NCBI GenBank assembly: GCA_035968315.1
Contig: JAVYIN010000005.1
Location: 434,001 to 498,000, forward strand
Reading direction: 5' to 3'
Source of the DNA: Nitrospira sp.
GTDB taxonomy: Bacteria > Nitrospirota > Nitrospiria > Nitrospirales > Nitrospiraceae
DNA length: 64,000 nucleotides
Both the position numbers and the translations under genes were made by a program. Below are positions 1-7,914 of this stretch, piece after piece. The stretch's first letter is position 1. Each line of letters begins with the position of its first letter. The notes under the pieces are model-generated. The model ran no database searches. It was not told the origin of the DNA and saw only the letters and a program-made list of their open reading frames with translations.

Positions 1-7
1 ACTCACT

Positions 8-229
8 ATGAATAATCCTATACCAGCATCAACCACAGACTCTGCACACACAACGGATGGCGAGATCATGACGGTGATGGAAGTCGCCCAATTTCTGCGG
101 GTGCCCAAATCGACCGTCTACAAGCTCGCGCGGATCGGCGAATTGCCGGCGTCGAAGATCGGGAAGCATTGGCGCTTCCTGCGGCGCGACATCCATGACT
201 GGATGCATAGCCGGTCCCTGGCGGCCTAG
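8..229 (+). CDS. Small excisionase/MerR-like helix-turn-helix DNA-binding protein
   Basis: This 73-residue protein carries the compact winged HTH of the excisionase/BldC-like family. The core runs from about residue 21 to 66: a TVMEVAQFL helix, then the recognition region VPKSTVYKLARIGELPASKIG, closing with a W-R-F wing and a D-I-x-x-W helix. Such proteins bind DNA and regulate transcription; most are not phage excisionases. The start is uncertain: ATG at 8 lies at the window edge and the frame stays open to the left, while an alternative ATG at 68 would leave just the HTH domain. It lies 130 bp upstream of cheY on the same strand, so it may regulate the chemotaxis operon, but that is inference. 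Confidence 0.75.
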   Translation: MNNPIPASTTDSAHTTDGEIMTVMEVAQFLRVPKSTVYKLARIGELPASKIGKHWRFLRRDIHDWMHSRSLAA

Positions 230-358
230 CGCATTCGCGTTGTCCGGTCACGGCGATAGACAGGCACAAGCGGCGGAGGTGTGCCTCGAACGGGAGCGGT
301 CCCTCGGGGCCGCGGTGTGCGAAACGGAACCTGTATTTGGAAGGAAAGAGGAGGACCC

Positions 359-742
359 ATGCCTGCAGATCCAAACATGAAAATCCTGATTGTCGATGAC
401 ATGGCGACCATGCGGCGAATTGTCAAAAATATCCTGAAGCAATTGGGATTCGGCAATACGGAAGAGGCCGAGAACGGCCAGGAAGGCTTGCAGAAATTGC
501 AGGCCGATTCCTCCTACGGGTTCGTCGTGTCCGACTGGAATATGCCGGTCATGACCGGCATCGACATGCTGCGGGCGATCCGCGCCGACGAAAAACTCAA
601 AGCGATTCCCGTGCTCATGGTGACGGCCGAAGCCCAGCAGGCCAACCTGGTCGAAGCGATTCAGGCGGGGGTGAGCAACTACATCGTGAAGCCGTTTACG
701 GCCGAAACGATGCAGGAAAAGATGGGGAAGATCTTCAAATAG
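359..742 (+). CDS. cheY: Chemotaxis response regulator CheY (first copy)
   Basis: A single receiver domain of 127 residues with all catalytic positions. The acidic pair is D13/D14 in LIVDD, the phospho-acceptor is D59 in VVSDWNMP, the switch Thr is T89 in MVTAE, and the conserved Lys is K111 in IVKPF. CheY-P carries the signal from CheA to the flagellar switch. The start at 359 is chosen over an upstream in-frame ATG at 281 because a strong AAGAGGAGG ribosome-binding site ends just before it and the extra N-terminus looks non-conserved. It is followed 57 bp later by cheZ, whose product dephosphorylates it. The Trp next to D59 and the E-N-G-Q-E helix are typical of flagellar CheY. Confidence 0.95.
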   Translation: MPADPNMKILIVDDMATMRRIVKNILKQLGFGNTEEAENGQEGLQKLQADSSYGFVVSDWNMPVMTGIDMLRAIRADEKLKAIPVLMVTAEAQQANLVEAIQAGVSNYIVKPFTAETMQEKMGKIFK

Positions 743-799
743 CGGTGCCTGATTCGAAGGCGGTGGGGCACACGCGCGACGCGAGAAGGGGAGGATACC

Positions 800-1387
800 G
801 TGCAGAACGGCACCAATAAATTATACGAAGAACTGGGCGAATTGGCCCGCTTTGTGGAATCCGCCATGCGGAAGCTCAGCGAGGTCGGCAGGCCGATCAT
901 GTCCAGCAGCAACGAACTCCCGATGGCCGCCACCCATCTGACCGACCTGAATAAAATGACCGAGGATGGCACGCTGGAAGTGATGCGGCTGACGGAAATG
1001 ATTCAGGACAACCGCAGCCGGGCCGTCAAAGAGCTGGCCGCCATCGTGGAAACGCTGGAAGCCGTCGATTGCTCCAGCCTTGCCCGGCGCGTCAAGAAAA
1101 TCTCGCTCGACTTGGGGCAGGACGACAAGCACCTCACCGAAATCATGACGGCCCTGTCGTTTCAGGATTTGGTGGCCCAGCGGGTCAAAAAACTGGTGAC
1201 GATCATCGACGACGTGCAAGGCAAGTTGATGGAACTCGTCGTGGTGTTTGGAATTCAGCAAAACGCCGGGGATCCGGTTGTGGCGGGGAAGGCCGGCGAG
1301 ATGCTCAAGCAGCTGGAGGAAACGAAAATGACCTCCATGAAGCAGAACGTCGCCGACGATATTCTCGCCCAGTTCGGATTCAAGTAA
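800..1387 (+). CDS. cheZ: CheY-P phosphatase CheZ
   Basis: A 195-residue, almost wholly helical protein that matches CheZ. The phosphatase motif FQDLVAQ supplies D123 and Q127, equivalent to the catalytic Asp and Gln of E. coli CheZ. The last 13 residues (NVADDILAQFGFK) resemble the amphipathic CheY-binding tail of CheZ. It starts at a GTG at 800, preceded by a GAGAAGGGGAGG ribosome-binding site. Its place directly after cheY suggests co-transcription, and its role is to terminate the CheY-P signal at the motor. A second CheZ-like protein with the same D-x-x-x-Q signature is encoded at 3838-4398, so this system has two candidate phosphatases. Confidence 0.92.
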   Translation: MQNGTNKLYEELGELARFVESAMRKLSEVGRPIMSSSNELPMAATHLTDLNKMTEDGTLEVMRLTEMIQDNRSRAVKELAAIVETLEAVDCSSLARRVKKISLDLGQDDKHLTEIMTALSFQDLVAQRVKKLVTIIDDVQGKLMELVVVFGIQQNAGDPVVAGKAGEMLKQLEETKMTSMKQNVADDILAQFGFK

Positions 1388-1411
1388 TCCGGCGTCCCGG
1401 CAGCAGGCGGT

Positions 1412-1648
1412 TCAGACAGGGGAGTCGGGGGGAAGAGAGGGCGGCGCTGAAAGCGGCGCCTGGTTGAGCACTTTCTCCAGCAGCGTGAGAGACTCCTGAA
1501 GAAGGTCGGACGCGCAGGTCAGCGTCTGCTGCAGCTGAGGCAGCGCGGCGTGCCAATTGCCATCGGCCTGCAGCTCCTGAAACCGGCGATGTTGCTCCTC
1601 CAGAATCGCTTGCTTCGCATCGAGAATGAGAATGTCCGACGAATTCAT
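1412..1648 (-). CDS. Small helical protein of unknown function, antisense-oriented inside the che-mot operon
   Basis: A 78-residue ORF on the minus strand between cheZ and motA. The predicted protein is mostly helical and rich in Gln, Leu and Glu (LQELQ-type and LLQESLTLLEKVL stretches) and ends in a Pro/Ser tail. A good ribosome-binding site (GAAGGGAG, 5-6 nt from the ATG) precedes the start, and no better plus-strand gene occupies the interval, which supports it being real. Its size and helical content recall small flagellar chaperone-like proteins, but no motif identifies it. Its opposite orientation inside an otherwise collinear operon is unusual. Confidence 0.55.
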   Translation of the reverse strand: MNSSDILILDAKQAILEEQHRRFQELQADGNWHAALPQLQQTLTCASDLLQESLTLLEKVLNQAPLSAPPSLPPDSPV

Positions 1649-1775
1649 GCGGGCTCCCTTCGTGTTCCTGGACGGTATCAGAGGCGCGAGGGCTCGCGCA
1701 ATAGTTCAAAAGTAGGAGCGGCAGATCCGGTGCCTTCGCGTGCGTAACCCGCAGGGGTAGAAAGACCGACTCGAC

Positions 1776-2546
1776 GTGGATATCGCAACCATCCTCGGCA
1801 TTGTGCTCGCGCTGGGGTCGATCATCGGCGGCCAGGCGCTTGAAGGGGGCCATCTCGGCTCCATCATGCAGCTCACCGCCTTCATTATCGTCATGGGCGG
1901 CACCATCGGCGCCTGCTGCGTGCAAAACCCCTTGTCGGTCGTGATCAAAGCCATCGGATCGCTCGGTCTGGTGATCGGAAATCCGCACAATGACCTCAAA
2001 GGCACGATCAAGCTCATCCTGGATTTGGCGAATGTCTCGAGAAAGCAGGGCCTGCTGGCGCTTGAAGCGAAGCTCAAGGATATCAAGGATCCCTTTTTTA
2101 GAAAGGGGGTCCAGCTGATCGTGGACGGCACCGATCCCAAGGCCGTGCATGAAATCCTCGAAATCGAAATGGAGCACCATGAAGAAGAAGGGATTCTGGC
2201 GGCCAAAGTGTGGGAAGCGGCCGGCGGATATGCTCCGACCGTCGGCATTCTTGGCGCCGTGCTGGGCTTGATTCACGTAATGGAAAACCTCGCCGATCCC
2301 TCGAAGCTCGGCGGCGGCATCGCCGTGGCGTTCGTCGCCACCGTCTACGGCGTCGGCGCGGCCAACCTCTTTTTCTTGCCGTTTGCCAACAAGATCAAAT
2401 TCAAGCTGAAAGAGGAAGCCGGCGCGCGGAACATGATCATCCTCGGCCTGGTGGGCCTGGCCCAGGGCGAAAATCCTCGGCTGCTGCAGGAAAAACTCGA
2501 AAGCTTCCTGCCGCACGGCGAACGGACGAAGGAAGCGAAGAAGTGA
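1776..2546 (+). CDS. motA: Flagellar motor stator protein MotA
   Basis: A 256-residue member of the MotA/TolQ/ExbB family. It has two N-terminal membrane segments (about residues 1-20 and 30-50), a cytoplasmic region with the E-x-x-L-x-I-K rotor-interaction segment, and two further membrane segments (around 155-175 and 185-205). The segment GYAPTVGILGAVLGLIHVMENL is the family signature. It conducts ions with MotB and turns the rotor. Translation starts at GTG 1776, preceded by CAGGGG. motB follows 83 bp later; the gap contains a short degenerate GTTTCACG-type repeat. Confidence 0.95.
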   Translation: MDIATILGIVLALGSIIGGQALEGGHLGSIMQLTAFIIVMGGTIGACCVQNPLSVVIKAIGSLGLVIGNPHNDLKGTIKLILDLANVSRKQGLLALEAKLKDIKDPFFRKGVQLIVDGTDPKAVHEILEIEMEHHEEEGILAAKVWEAAGGYAPTVGILGAVLGLIHVMENLADPSKLGGGIAVAFVATVYGVGAANLFFLPFANKIKFKLKEEAGARNMIILGLVGLAQGENPRLLQEKLESFLPHGERTKEAKK

Positions 2547-2552
2547 ATTGTC

Positions 2553-2615
2553 GTGTGTCGTTCGTGAAGCGTATCTCGCCTCAGAATGCCTGCGTTTCAC
2601 GTTTCGCGGTTCATG
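2553..2615. repeat. Degenerate GTGAA(A/G)C heptamer repeat between motA and motB
   Basis: The motA-motB gap has a left arm with CGTTCGTGAAGCG and a right arm with GCGTTTCACGTTTCGCGG. They are imperfectly complementary and could form a stem within the motA-motB transcript. It is of the same general kind (7-bp degenerate units, paired arms) as the G-rich and TGATGAG elements elsewhere in this window. Confidence 0.5.
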
Positions 2616-2629
2616 TGTAACGGCCAGAC

Positions 2630-3478
2630 ATGGCAAAGAAAAAACACGAAGAACACGAGAATCATGAGCGGTGGCTGGTGTCCTATGCGGACTTCATCAC
2701 CTTGCTGTTTGCCTTCTTCGTCGTCATGTATTCCGTGTCCGCGGTCAACGAGGGAAAGTTTCGCACCGTTAGCGAATCCATCAAGGCGGCCCTGAACCCC
2801 TTTCCCGCTCCGCCGACCTCGATGCAGCCATTTGTCATGGGCGACAATAAGCCCGCTTCTATCAATCCGCCGCTGCTCGACGCCAAAGAGCCGGTCATCC
2901 GGCGGATTCGGGACATTGTCAAAACCATGCTGCAAACGTCGCAGGCCGACCGGGCGCCGATCGTCGAGGAGCGCAACGGCGAATTGGTCCTGACCATTCC
3001 GGATGCCGTCTTGTTCAAGAGCGGAGAAGCCACGCTGCTTCCGGAGGCCCTCCCGTTTCTCCGGGCTCTGGCCGATGTGCTGGTGGAATTGAACAAACAG
3101 GTGCGTGTCGAAGGGCATGCCGACAACGTACCAATCCGTACCGTGCAATTCCCCTCCAATTGGGAGCTGTCCGCGACCAGGGCGGTGATGATCGTGCGGG
3201 TGCTGAGCGAGTTATATGGGGTTCCATCCAATGCCTTGTCGGCGGTCGGCTATGCCGATGCGAGGCCGGTGACCGACAATTTGACCCCCGAGCATCGCGC
3301 CAAGAACCGGCGGGTGGAAATTGCCATTATGAAACAGAAGGATGCGCGAAGACCGTCCGGAGATCCTGCCGGGCCATCCGCGATAGAACCGGCAGAAGAT
3401 CCAGCGGCGGCCGCCGCCACGGCTCCGGAGGTGGCGCCAGGCGCGACGAAAGAAAATAGTGCGGGCACATTCAAGTAA
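2630..3478 (+). CDS. motB: Flagellar motor stator protein MotB
   Basis: A 282-residue stator partner of MotA. A charged N-terminus leads into a single membrane helix with the motif SYADFITLLFAFF, where D21 is the essential ion-binding Asp. An OmpA-like peptidoglycan-binding domain follows (about residues 110-230), shown by VEGHADNVPI and the NRRVEIAI end. The Pro/Ala-rich C-terminal tail (about 240-282) is extra and low in complexity. The start at ATG 2630 encodes the typical M-A-K-K-K-H opening. MotB anchors the MotA/MotB stator to the cell wall. The sequence does not settle whether H+ or Na+ is used. Confidence 0.94.
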   Translation: MAKKKHEEHENHERWLVSYADFITLLFAFFVVMYSVSAVNEGKFRTVSESIKAALNPFPAPPTSMQPFVMGDNKPASINPPLLDAKEPVIRRIRDIVKTMLQTSQADRAPIVEERNGELVLTIPDAVLFKSGEATLLPEALPFLRALADVLVELNKQVRVEGHADNVPIRTVQFPSNWELSATRAVMIVRVLSELYGVPSNALSAVGYADARPVTDNLTPEHRAKNRRVEIAIMKQKDARRPSGDPAGPSAIEPAEDPAAAAATAPEVAPGATKENSAGTFK

Positions 3479-3565
3479 GAACGGGAACTGCCGATAAAGA
3501 ACGTACTCGGTCCAGGCAAAACCCAGCCGGACGGAACCGTGCAACCGGGAGAGAGCGAGGGAATC

Positions 3566-3829
3566 ATGGATGCCAATTCACGACAATATGCGCCGGCCGG
3601 AGACCTTAGCATTTTCGAAGCGGCGGCGTTCAAAGAGTCGCTGATCACCCTGCTGAAGAATGACGGACTGGTCTGCCTGGATCTGAGCCAGGTCAAGCGG
3701 GTCGATACGGCGGCGATCCAGCTCATGTGGGCCGCCAAACAATCGGGCCGGTTGCTGGTGCCCGTCATCCCGGAAAATCTCCAGGCAAAATTGACCCAAC
3801 TGGGGTTCACCGAGCCATTAAGCGAATAG
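3566..3829 (+). CDS. STAS-domain protein of the chemotaxis operon
   Basis: An 87-residue single STAS domain. The strand V-C-L-D-L-S is followed by V-K-R-V-D-T-A-A-I-Q, which aligns with the phosphorylation loop (DSSGLG) of anti-sigma-factor antagonists; here Thr48 replaces the usual Ser after Asp. ATG 3566 is preferred over GTG 3539 because a GAGAGCGAGGGA ribosome-binding site lies immediately upstream. The next gene starts 8 bp after its stop. Stand-alone STAS proteins are common in cheY-cheA operons, where their role is poorly defined; protein docking is more likely than sigma control. Two other STAS proteins are encoded at 42809 and 43215. Confidence 0.85.
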   Translation: MDANSRQYAPAGDLSIFEAAAFKESLITLLKNDGLVCLDLSQVKRVDTAAIQLMWAAKQSGRLLVPVIPENLQAKLTQLGFTEPLSE

Positions 3830-3837
3830 CGGGATTT

Positions 3838-4398
3838 ATGACAGATTCCTCAAAACCCTGGAAAGCCTTTGCAAGTTGCGCGTTGCCGCTCATTCCGGTG
3901 CTCATCCGGCAGATGAACGCCGTGACGGAACAAACCGAGACGGCGGCGCTCAATCTGATGACGAATCTGCAGGCGATCTCGCAGCGGGCCAGCCGACAGG
4001 CGGAAGAAGCGATCCACCTCGGCCAGGCTGACCGGAACCTCGATGCCGCACAGCGGGAGCAGCTGCTGGCCTCGGTGCGGGAGTCGAAACAGCGGGCGAC
4101 CGAACTGTCCAGCGATGTGGGCCGCATCGTGATGGCGCTGCAATTTCAAGACATTACCAGGCAAAAGCTCGAACACGTCGAGCACGCGCTCACGCATTTG
4201 CGCGACCATTTGCAGCATTTGGTCGATGGGAAGCCGGATCAGGATCTGGCGGATAGCCTCTCGCTGCTCAAGGATTTGGAGCACAGCTACACGATGGAAG
4301 CCGAGCGCCGCATTCACGCGGCCGCGCGGGGGGAACAGACACCGCCGGCGCCGGTCGGTCAAGCCGGGGGGCAGGATGAGTCCGTGACGTTATTCTAA
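3838..4398 (+). CDS. CheZ-like chemotaxis phosphatase, second copy
   Basis: A 186-residue helical protein with a CheZ-type catalytic signature: MALQFQDITRQK gives D105 and Q109 in the D-x-x-x-Q arrangement. Upstream helices (about 20-95) are compatible with the CheZ hairpin. It lacks the ADDILAQFGF-type CheY-binding tail of the cheZ product at 800; its C-terminus is instead DESVTLF, almost the same as the EDVTLF end of CheD (41021-41632). ATG 3838 was chosen because the longer frame overlaps the STAS gene. It is followed 38 bp later by the second cheY, its probable substrate. Assignment rests on the catalytic motif and context. Confidence 0.75.
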   Translation: MTDSSKPWKAFASCALPLIPVLIRQMNAVTEQTETAALNLMTNLQAISQRASRQAEEAIHLGQADRNLDAAQREQLLASVRESKQRATELSSDVGRIVMALQFQDITRQKLEHVEHALTHLRDHLQHLVDGKPDQDLADSLSLLKDLEHSYTMEAERRIHAAARGEQTPPAPVGQAGGQDESVTLF

Positions 4399-4436
4399 CG
4401 GGGCAATGGATTTATTACTAAAGCGGGGAGTTGGAC

Positions 4437-4808
4437 ATGGCCAAGACAGCGTTGATCGTCGATGATTCACCTACCATGCGGCAGATGGTCGCCTTTACCC
4501 TCACTAATGCCGGCTTCAAGGTCATCGAAGCCGAACACGGAATCGATGCCGTGAATAAAGTCGCCGGGGGGGCCAAAATGGATTTGGTCGTCACGGATCT
4601 GAACATGCCGGAGATGGACGGCATCACGCTCATCAAGGAATTGCGAAAAATAGCGACCTTCAAGTTCACGCCTATTCTGATGCTGACCACGGAGTCGGCT
4701 GAGGATAAAAAGAAAGCCGGCAAAGAAGCCGGCGCCACGGGGTGGATCGTGAAGCCGTTCAACCCAGAGCTGATGCTGAAAATCATTGCGAAGGTGATGC
4801 CGGCATAA
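4437..4808 (+). CDS. cheY: Chemotaxis response regulator CheY (second copy)
   Basis: A 123-residue receiver domain. LIVDDSPTMRQ supplies the acidic pair D9/D10, VVTDLNMPEMDG contains phospho-acceptor D54, MLTTES provides the switch Thr and IVKPF the conserved Lys. The MRQMV and TLTNAGF segments are typical of the CheY encoded beside cheA. ATG 4437 has a GGGGAG ribosome-binding site; TTG 4431 is a less likely alternative. The gap before cheA (4809-4905) contains a degenerate G-rich heptamer repeat. It is distinct from the CheY at 359, so one of the two may act as a phosphate sink or a dedicated partner of one phosphatase. Confidence 0.94.
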   Translation: MAKTALIVDDSPTMRQMVAFTLTNAGFKVIEAEHGIDAVNKVAGGAKMDLVVTDLNMPEMDGITLIKELRKIATFKFTPILMLTTESAEDKKKAGKEAGATGWIVKPFNPELMLKIIAKVMPA

Positions 4809-4875
4809 CGGGCACGGGGACAGCGGCACGAGGCGAGAGGCGCCCCTGACAGACCTCAAGCCCCGGGCCTCATAC
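4808..4875. repeat. G-rich heptamer repeat between cheY and cheA
   Basis: A left arm of GGGCACGGGGAC / GGCACGAGGCGAGAGG units is followed by a C-rich right arm (CCCCGGGCCTCATACCGCTCGCC). It is a diverged member of the intergenic element family described at 10604-10700. Confidence 0.55.
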
Positions 4876-4905
4876 CGCTCGCCAGACGAGGATACCGAGG
4901 ATATT

Positions 4906-7107
4906 ATGAGCAACGATTTCGCACAATTCCAAGACGCATTTTTCGAGGAAGCCGCGGAACATCTGGCCATTGTCGAGGAGGGCCTGCTGGCGCTCGAACA
5001 GCACCCCGAGGACCTCGATCTGCTGGCCAAGATCTTCCGCTCGGCCCATTCCATCAAGGGCACAGCCGGGATGTTCGGGTTCAACGCGGTGGCCCAATTC
5101 ACGCACAAGATGGAGACCCTGCTGGATCTGCTGCGCAATGGCCAGAAAGTGGTGACCCCGCAGATTGCCGACCTGCTCTTGAAATCCACCGATTGTCTGA
5201 AGACCCTCATCGAGGCGGCCAAGAGCAATGAGCCGGTCGATAATGAAGTAGTGCAGCGGCTCACCGGCGAACTGGCGGCGGCCAGTGAGTCGGGCGGCCA
5301 GGCGGCGCCTCAGGCCGGAGTGGCTGCGAAGGCGGCGTCCGCGCCGGCTGCCAATCAAGGCCACACCTATATCATCAGTTGGACTCCGCCGGCTTGGCTC
5401 TTCCAGCGGGGTCTTGACCCCTTGCAAATTTTCAAGGAATTGGGCGCCCTGGGCACCTTGTCCGAGGTCACCGTCGATACAACCAAGCTGCCGGAATTGG
5501 CCGCCATGGATCCGGAGACCTGCTATCTGGCCTGGACGATGAAGCTGAATACCGTCAAAGACCGGAAAGTGGTGGAAGGGGTGTTTGAATTTGTTCGTGA
5601 AGACAGCATTCTCAAAATTGAAGAAGGGCACGAGGCGCGAGAGGAAAACCGGCTTCAACCCGCCAGCCCATCGCCTCTGGCCTCGAACCCCTTGCCCATT
5701 GCCTCTGGCCTCGCGCCTGCTGAAGGCGAAGAGCCCAAGCCTTTGGGCGAACTGCTGGTCGAAAGCGGCGCCGTCTCGCGGGAGACGCTGGATAAGGCCT
5801 TGTCGCAGCAGAAGCGCGTCGGCGAAATTCTCGTCGAGCAGCAGGCCGTCACGCCGCAGCAGGTCGAGCAGGCGTTGCTGAAGCAGCGGCAGCAAGAATC
5901 CGCCGCCCACGCCAAGAAGACCGATACGGCCTCCATCCGGGTGGATACCGCCAAGATCGACAAGCTCATCAACCTCGTCGGCGAACTGGTCATCACTCAG
6001 TCGATGCTGAGCGACCTGGGCGCCCGGTTCGAGATGCGCCAGATGCCGATCCTCTTGGAGCGCATGGCGCAGCTGGAACGCAACACGCGCGAAATCCAGG
6101 AACGCGTCATGGGCATCCGCATGCTGCCGATCGGCACCGCCTTCAGCCGCTTCCCGCGGCTGGTCCGCGACCTGTCGGCCAAAGCGGGCAAGAAGATTCA
6201 GCTGGTCCTGTCGGGCGAAGAAACCGAACTGGACAAGACCGTCATCGAATCCATCGGCGATCCCCTGACGCACCTGGTGCGCAATTCCGCCGATCACGGC
6301 CTGGAGCCGCCGGAGGAACGCCTCGATAATAACAAACCCGAGCTGGGCACTATCCGGCTCAACGCCTTCCATGAAGGCGGCAGCATCTGCATCACCGTCG
6401 AAGACGACGGCCGCGGTTTGAACCGCGACAAGATTCTCGCCAAGGGCATCAAGCAGGGCTTGATCACCGAAAACGACAAACTGTCCGACGATCAGATCTG
6501 GGCGCTCATTTTCAAGCCCGGGTTCTCGACAGCGGAAAAAGTGACCGACGTGTCCGGCCGCGGCGTGGGCATGGACGTCGTCAAGCGGAATATCGAAGCC
6601 CTGGGCGGCACCGTCAGCATCAAGACGGCGCTGGGCAAAGGCACCACCTTTACCCTCAAGCTGCCGCTGACCCTGGCCATCATCGACGGCATGACCGTCC
6701 GGGTCGGCCAAGAAACCTACATCGTGCCGCTGCTCTCTATCCTGGAATCCATCCAGCCCAAGCCTGAGGTCATCAAGACCGTGGTGGGCAAAGGCGAGCT
6801 CATCAACGTGCGGGGCACCTACCTGCCGATGATGCGCATGTACGAGGTCTTCTCGTTGCAGCCGGAATACACCGATCCCACCAAGGCGATTCTCCTGATT
6901 CTGGAAACGGAAGGGGAACGGGTCGCGGTCATGGTGGACGAGATTCTCGGCCAGCAGCAGGTGGTCATCAAGAGCATGGAGCAGAATTTCCGCAAAGTCG
7001 AAGGCGTGGCCGGCGCCACGATCCTCGGCGACGGCACCGTGGGCTTCATTCTGGATGTCCGGGGCCTCTTGGAAATGGCCCGTCGAGGGACTCCGGTGGC
7101 GGCCTAG
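4906..7107 (+). CDS. cheA: Chemotaxis histidine kinase CheA
   Basis: A 733-residue kinase. The N-terminal HPt domain has phospho-accepting H48 in RSAHSIKGTAGMFGF. A P2-like regulator-docking domain spans about residues 150-235. After a low-complexity linker (about 240-275) comes a short region with two E-I-L-V-E / L-L-V-E-S-G repeats, then the P3 dimerisation helices (from about 345). The ATPase domain shows HLVRNSADHGLEPPE (N box, around 455), DDGRGLN (G1) and SGRGVGMDVV (G2). A CheW-like P5 domain ends the protein. All kinase motifs are intact. The linker is encoded by a copy of the intergenic heptamer repeat (5626-5720). ATG 4906 follows CGAGGATATT. Confidence 0.96.
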   Translation: MSNDFAQFQDAFFEEAAEHLAIVEEGLLALEQHPEDLDLLAKIFRSAHSIKGTAGMFGFNAVAQFTHKMETLLDLLRNGQKVVTPQIADLLLKSTDCLKTLIEAAKSNEPVDNEVVQRLTGELAAASESGGQAAPQAGVAAKAASAPAANQGHTYIISWTPPAWLFQRGLDPLQIFKELGALGTLSEVTVDTTKLPELAAMDPETCYLAWTMKLNTVKDRKVVEGVFEFVREDSILKIEEGHEAREENRLQPASPSPLASNPLPIASGLAPAEGEEPKPLGELLVESGAVSRETLDKALSQQKRVGEILVEQQAVTPQQVEQALLKQRQQESAAHAKKTDTASIRVDTAKIDKLINLVGELVITQSMLSDLGARFEMRQMPILLERMAQLERNTREIQERVMGIRMLPIGTAFSRFPRLVRDLSAKAGKKIQLVLSGEETELDKTVIESIGDPLTHLVRNSADHGLEPPEERLDNNKPELGTIRLNAFHEGGSICITVEDDGRGLNRDKILAKGIKQGLITENDKLSDDQIWALIFKPGFSTAEKVTDVSGRGVGMDVVKRNIEALGGTVSIKTALGKGTTFTLKLPLTLAIIDGMTVRVGQETYIVPLLSILESIQPKPEVIKTVVGKGELINVRGTYLPMMRMYEVFSLQPEYTDPTKAILLILETEGERVAVMVDEILGQQQVVIKSMEQNFRKVEGVAGATILGDGTVGFILDVRGLLEMARRGTPVAA
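5626..5720. repeat. Heptamer repeat element embedded in-frame in the cheA linker
   Basis: The DNA reads GGGCACGAGGCGCGAGAGG, a spacer, then repeated GCCTCTGGCCTCG / CCCCTTGCCC units, which is the left-arm/right-arm layout of the intergenic elements. It encodes the Ala/Pro/Ser linker between the P2-like region and P3, without interrupting the frame. Confidence 0.75.
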
Positions 7108-7239
7108 ACGGTTTTTCAGGATCCCCCTCCCGCATCCGCACAGTAGCACGACATCTCTGCCGCTATCCGGCTGTGGCGCCGCCACGGCCGGACGGCGGCG
7201 CTCCTATTCAAGAAACACCCGCATATATTTTACTAACGC

Positions 7240-7267
7240 TAAAGAATCGCCATTGGGATGCCGATAG
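7240..7267 (+). promoter_or_regulatory. Candidate sigma-28 (FliA) promoter of cheW1-mcp1
   Basis: TAAAGAAT, a 12-bp spacer, then GCCGATAG, against the consensus TAAAGTTT-N11-GCCGATAA. It lies about 85 bp upstream of the cheW start at 7351. The spacer is 1 bp longer than in the enteric consensus, as in four other sites of this window. A CCCTAG motif follows the -10 element. Confidence 0.75.
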
Positions 7268-7350
7268 GCTCCCTAGTGGATGAGAGACAGATGTCGAGCC
7301 GCTATGGCTGTAGGGCGGTTGTGACCCATCACTTCATGAAGGAGGATCCC

Positions 7351-7863
7351 ATGGCGGCAGCGGTAGAGACGATCACGAAAGACAGCAGCCAGCAAACTGG
7401 GCTGACCACCGACGACAGCCAGTTTCTGACGTTCAGCCTGGGGGAGGAGCTGTATGGAGTGGACATTCTCCGGGTGCAGGAAATCAAGGGCTACACGGCC
7501 GTCACGAAGATTCCCAACACGCCGCCGCACATCAAGGGCGTGCTGAATCTCAGAGGGACGATTGTGCCGATCGTCGAACTGCGGACCAAGTTCGGCCTGC
7601 CGACCATCGATTATACGATGTTCACGGTGATCGTCGTGGTGGTCGTGCAAGACAAAGTCATGGGGCTGGTCGTGGATGCTGTGTCCGACGTGTTGAACAT
7701 CGATAAGAAAGATATTCAAGCGGCGCCGGAGTTCGGGGCCAAGGTGAATGTGACCTTCCTCAACGGCATCGGGAAGTCCGGCGACAAGCTGATCTCACTG
7801 TTGGATATCGACCGCTTGCTCATCGATCAGGAGATCAAAGAGGCCCTGGCCACCGCGGCTTAA
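7351..7863 (+). CDS. cheW: Chemotaxis coupling protein CheW, copy 1
   Basis: A 170-residue CheW: a short variable N-terminus of about 20 residues, then the full SH3-like double barrel. It has the QFLTFSLGEELYGVDILRV opening, I-K-G-V-L-N-L-R-G-T-I-V-P in the middle and the L-L-D-I-D-R-L-L end. CheW bridges receptors and CheA. ATG 7351 follows an exact AAGGAGG ribosome-binding site; the ATCACTTCATGAAGGAGG leader is shared with cheW4. mcp1 follows 51 bp later, so the two are probably co-transcribed. It is closely similar to the three other CheW copies at 12530, 15791 and 24975. Confidence 0.95.
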   Translation: MAAAVETITKDSSQQTGLTTDDSQFLTFSLGEELYGVDILRVQEIKGYTAVTKIPNTPPHIKGVLNLRGTIVPIVELRTKFGLPTIDYTMFTVIVVVVVQDKVMGLVVDAVSDVLNIDKKDIQAAPEFGAKVNVTFLNGIGKSGDKLISLLDIDRLLIDQEIKEALATAA

Positions 7864-7914
7864 GGACACGGGGCGTGAGGGCCAATCGGATATCAGTAAA
7901 AAAAGGAGACTGCC

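Noticed and set aside
240-262. Sigma-28 promoter before the first cheY (GGCGATAG)
   Set aside because: The -10 has a mismatch in its core and no recognisable -35 is present at the right distance.
4870-7185. 771-codon minus-strand frame opposite cheA
   Set aside because: Compositional shadow of cheA; low-complexity His/Asp/Arg-rich product, and cheA is unambiguous on the plus strand.
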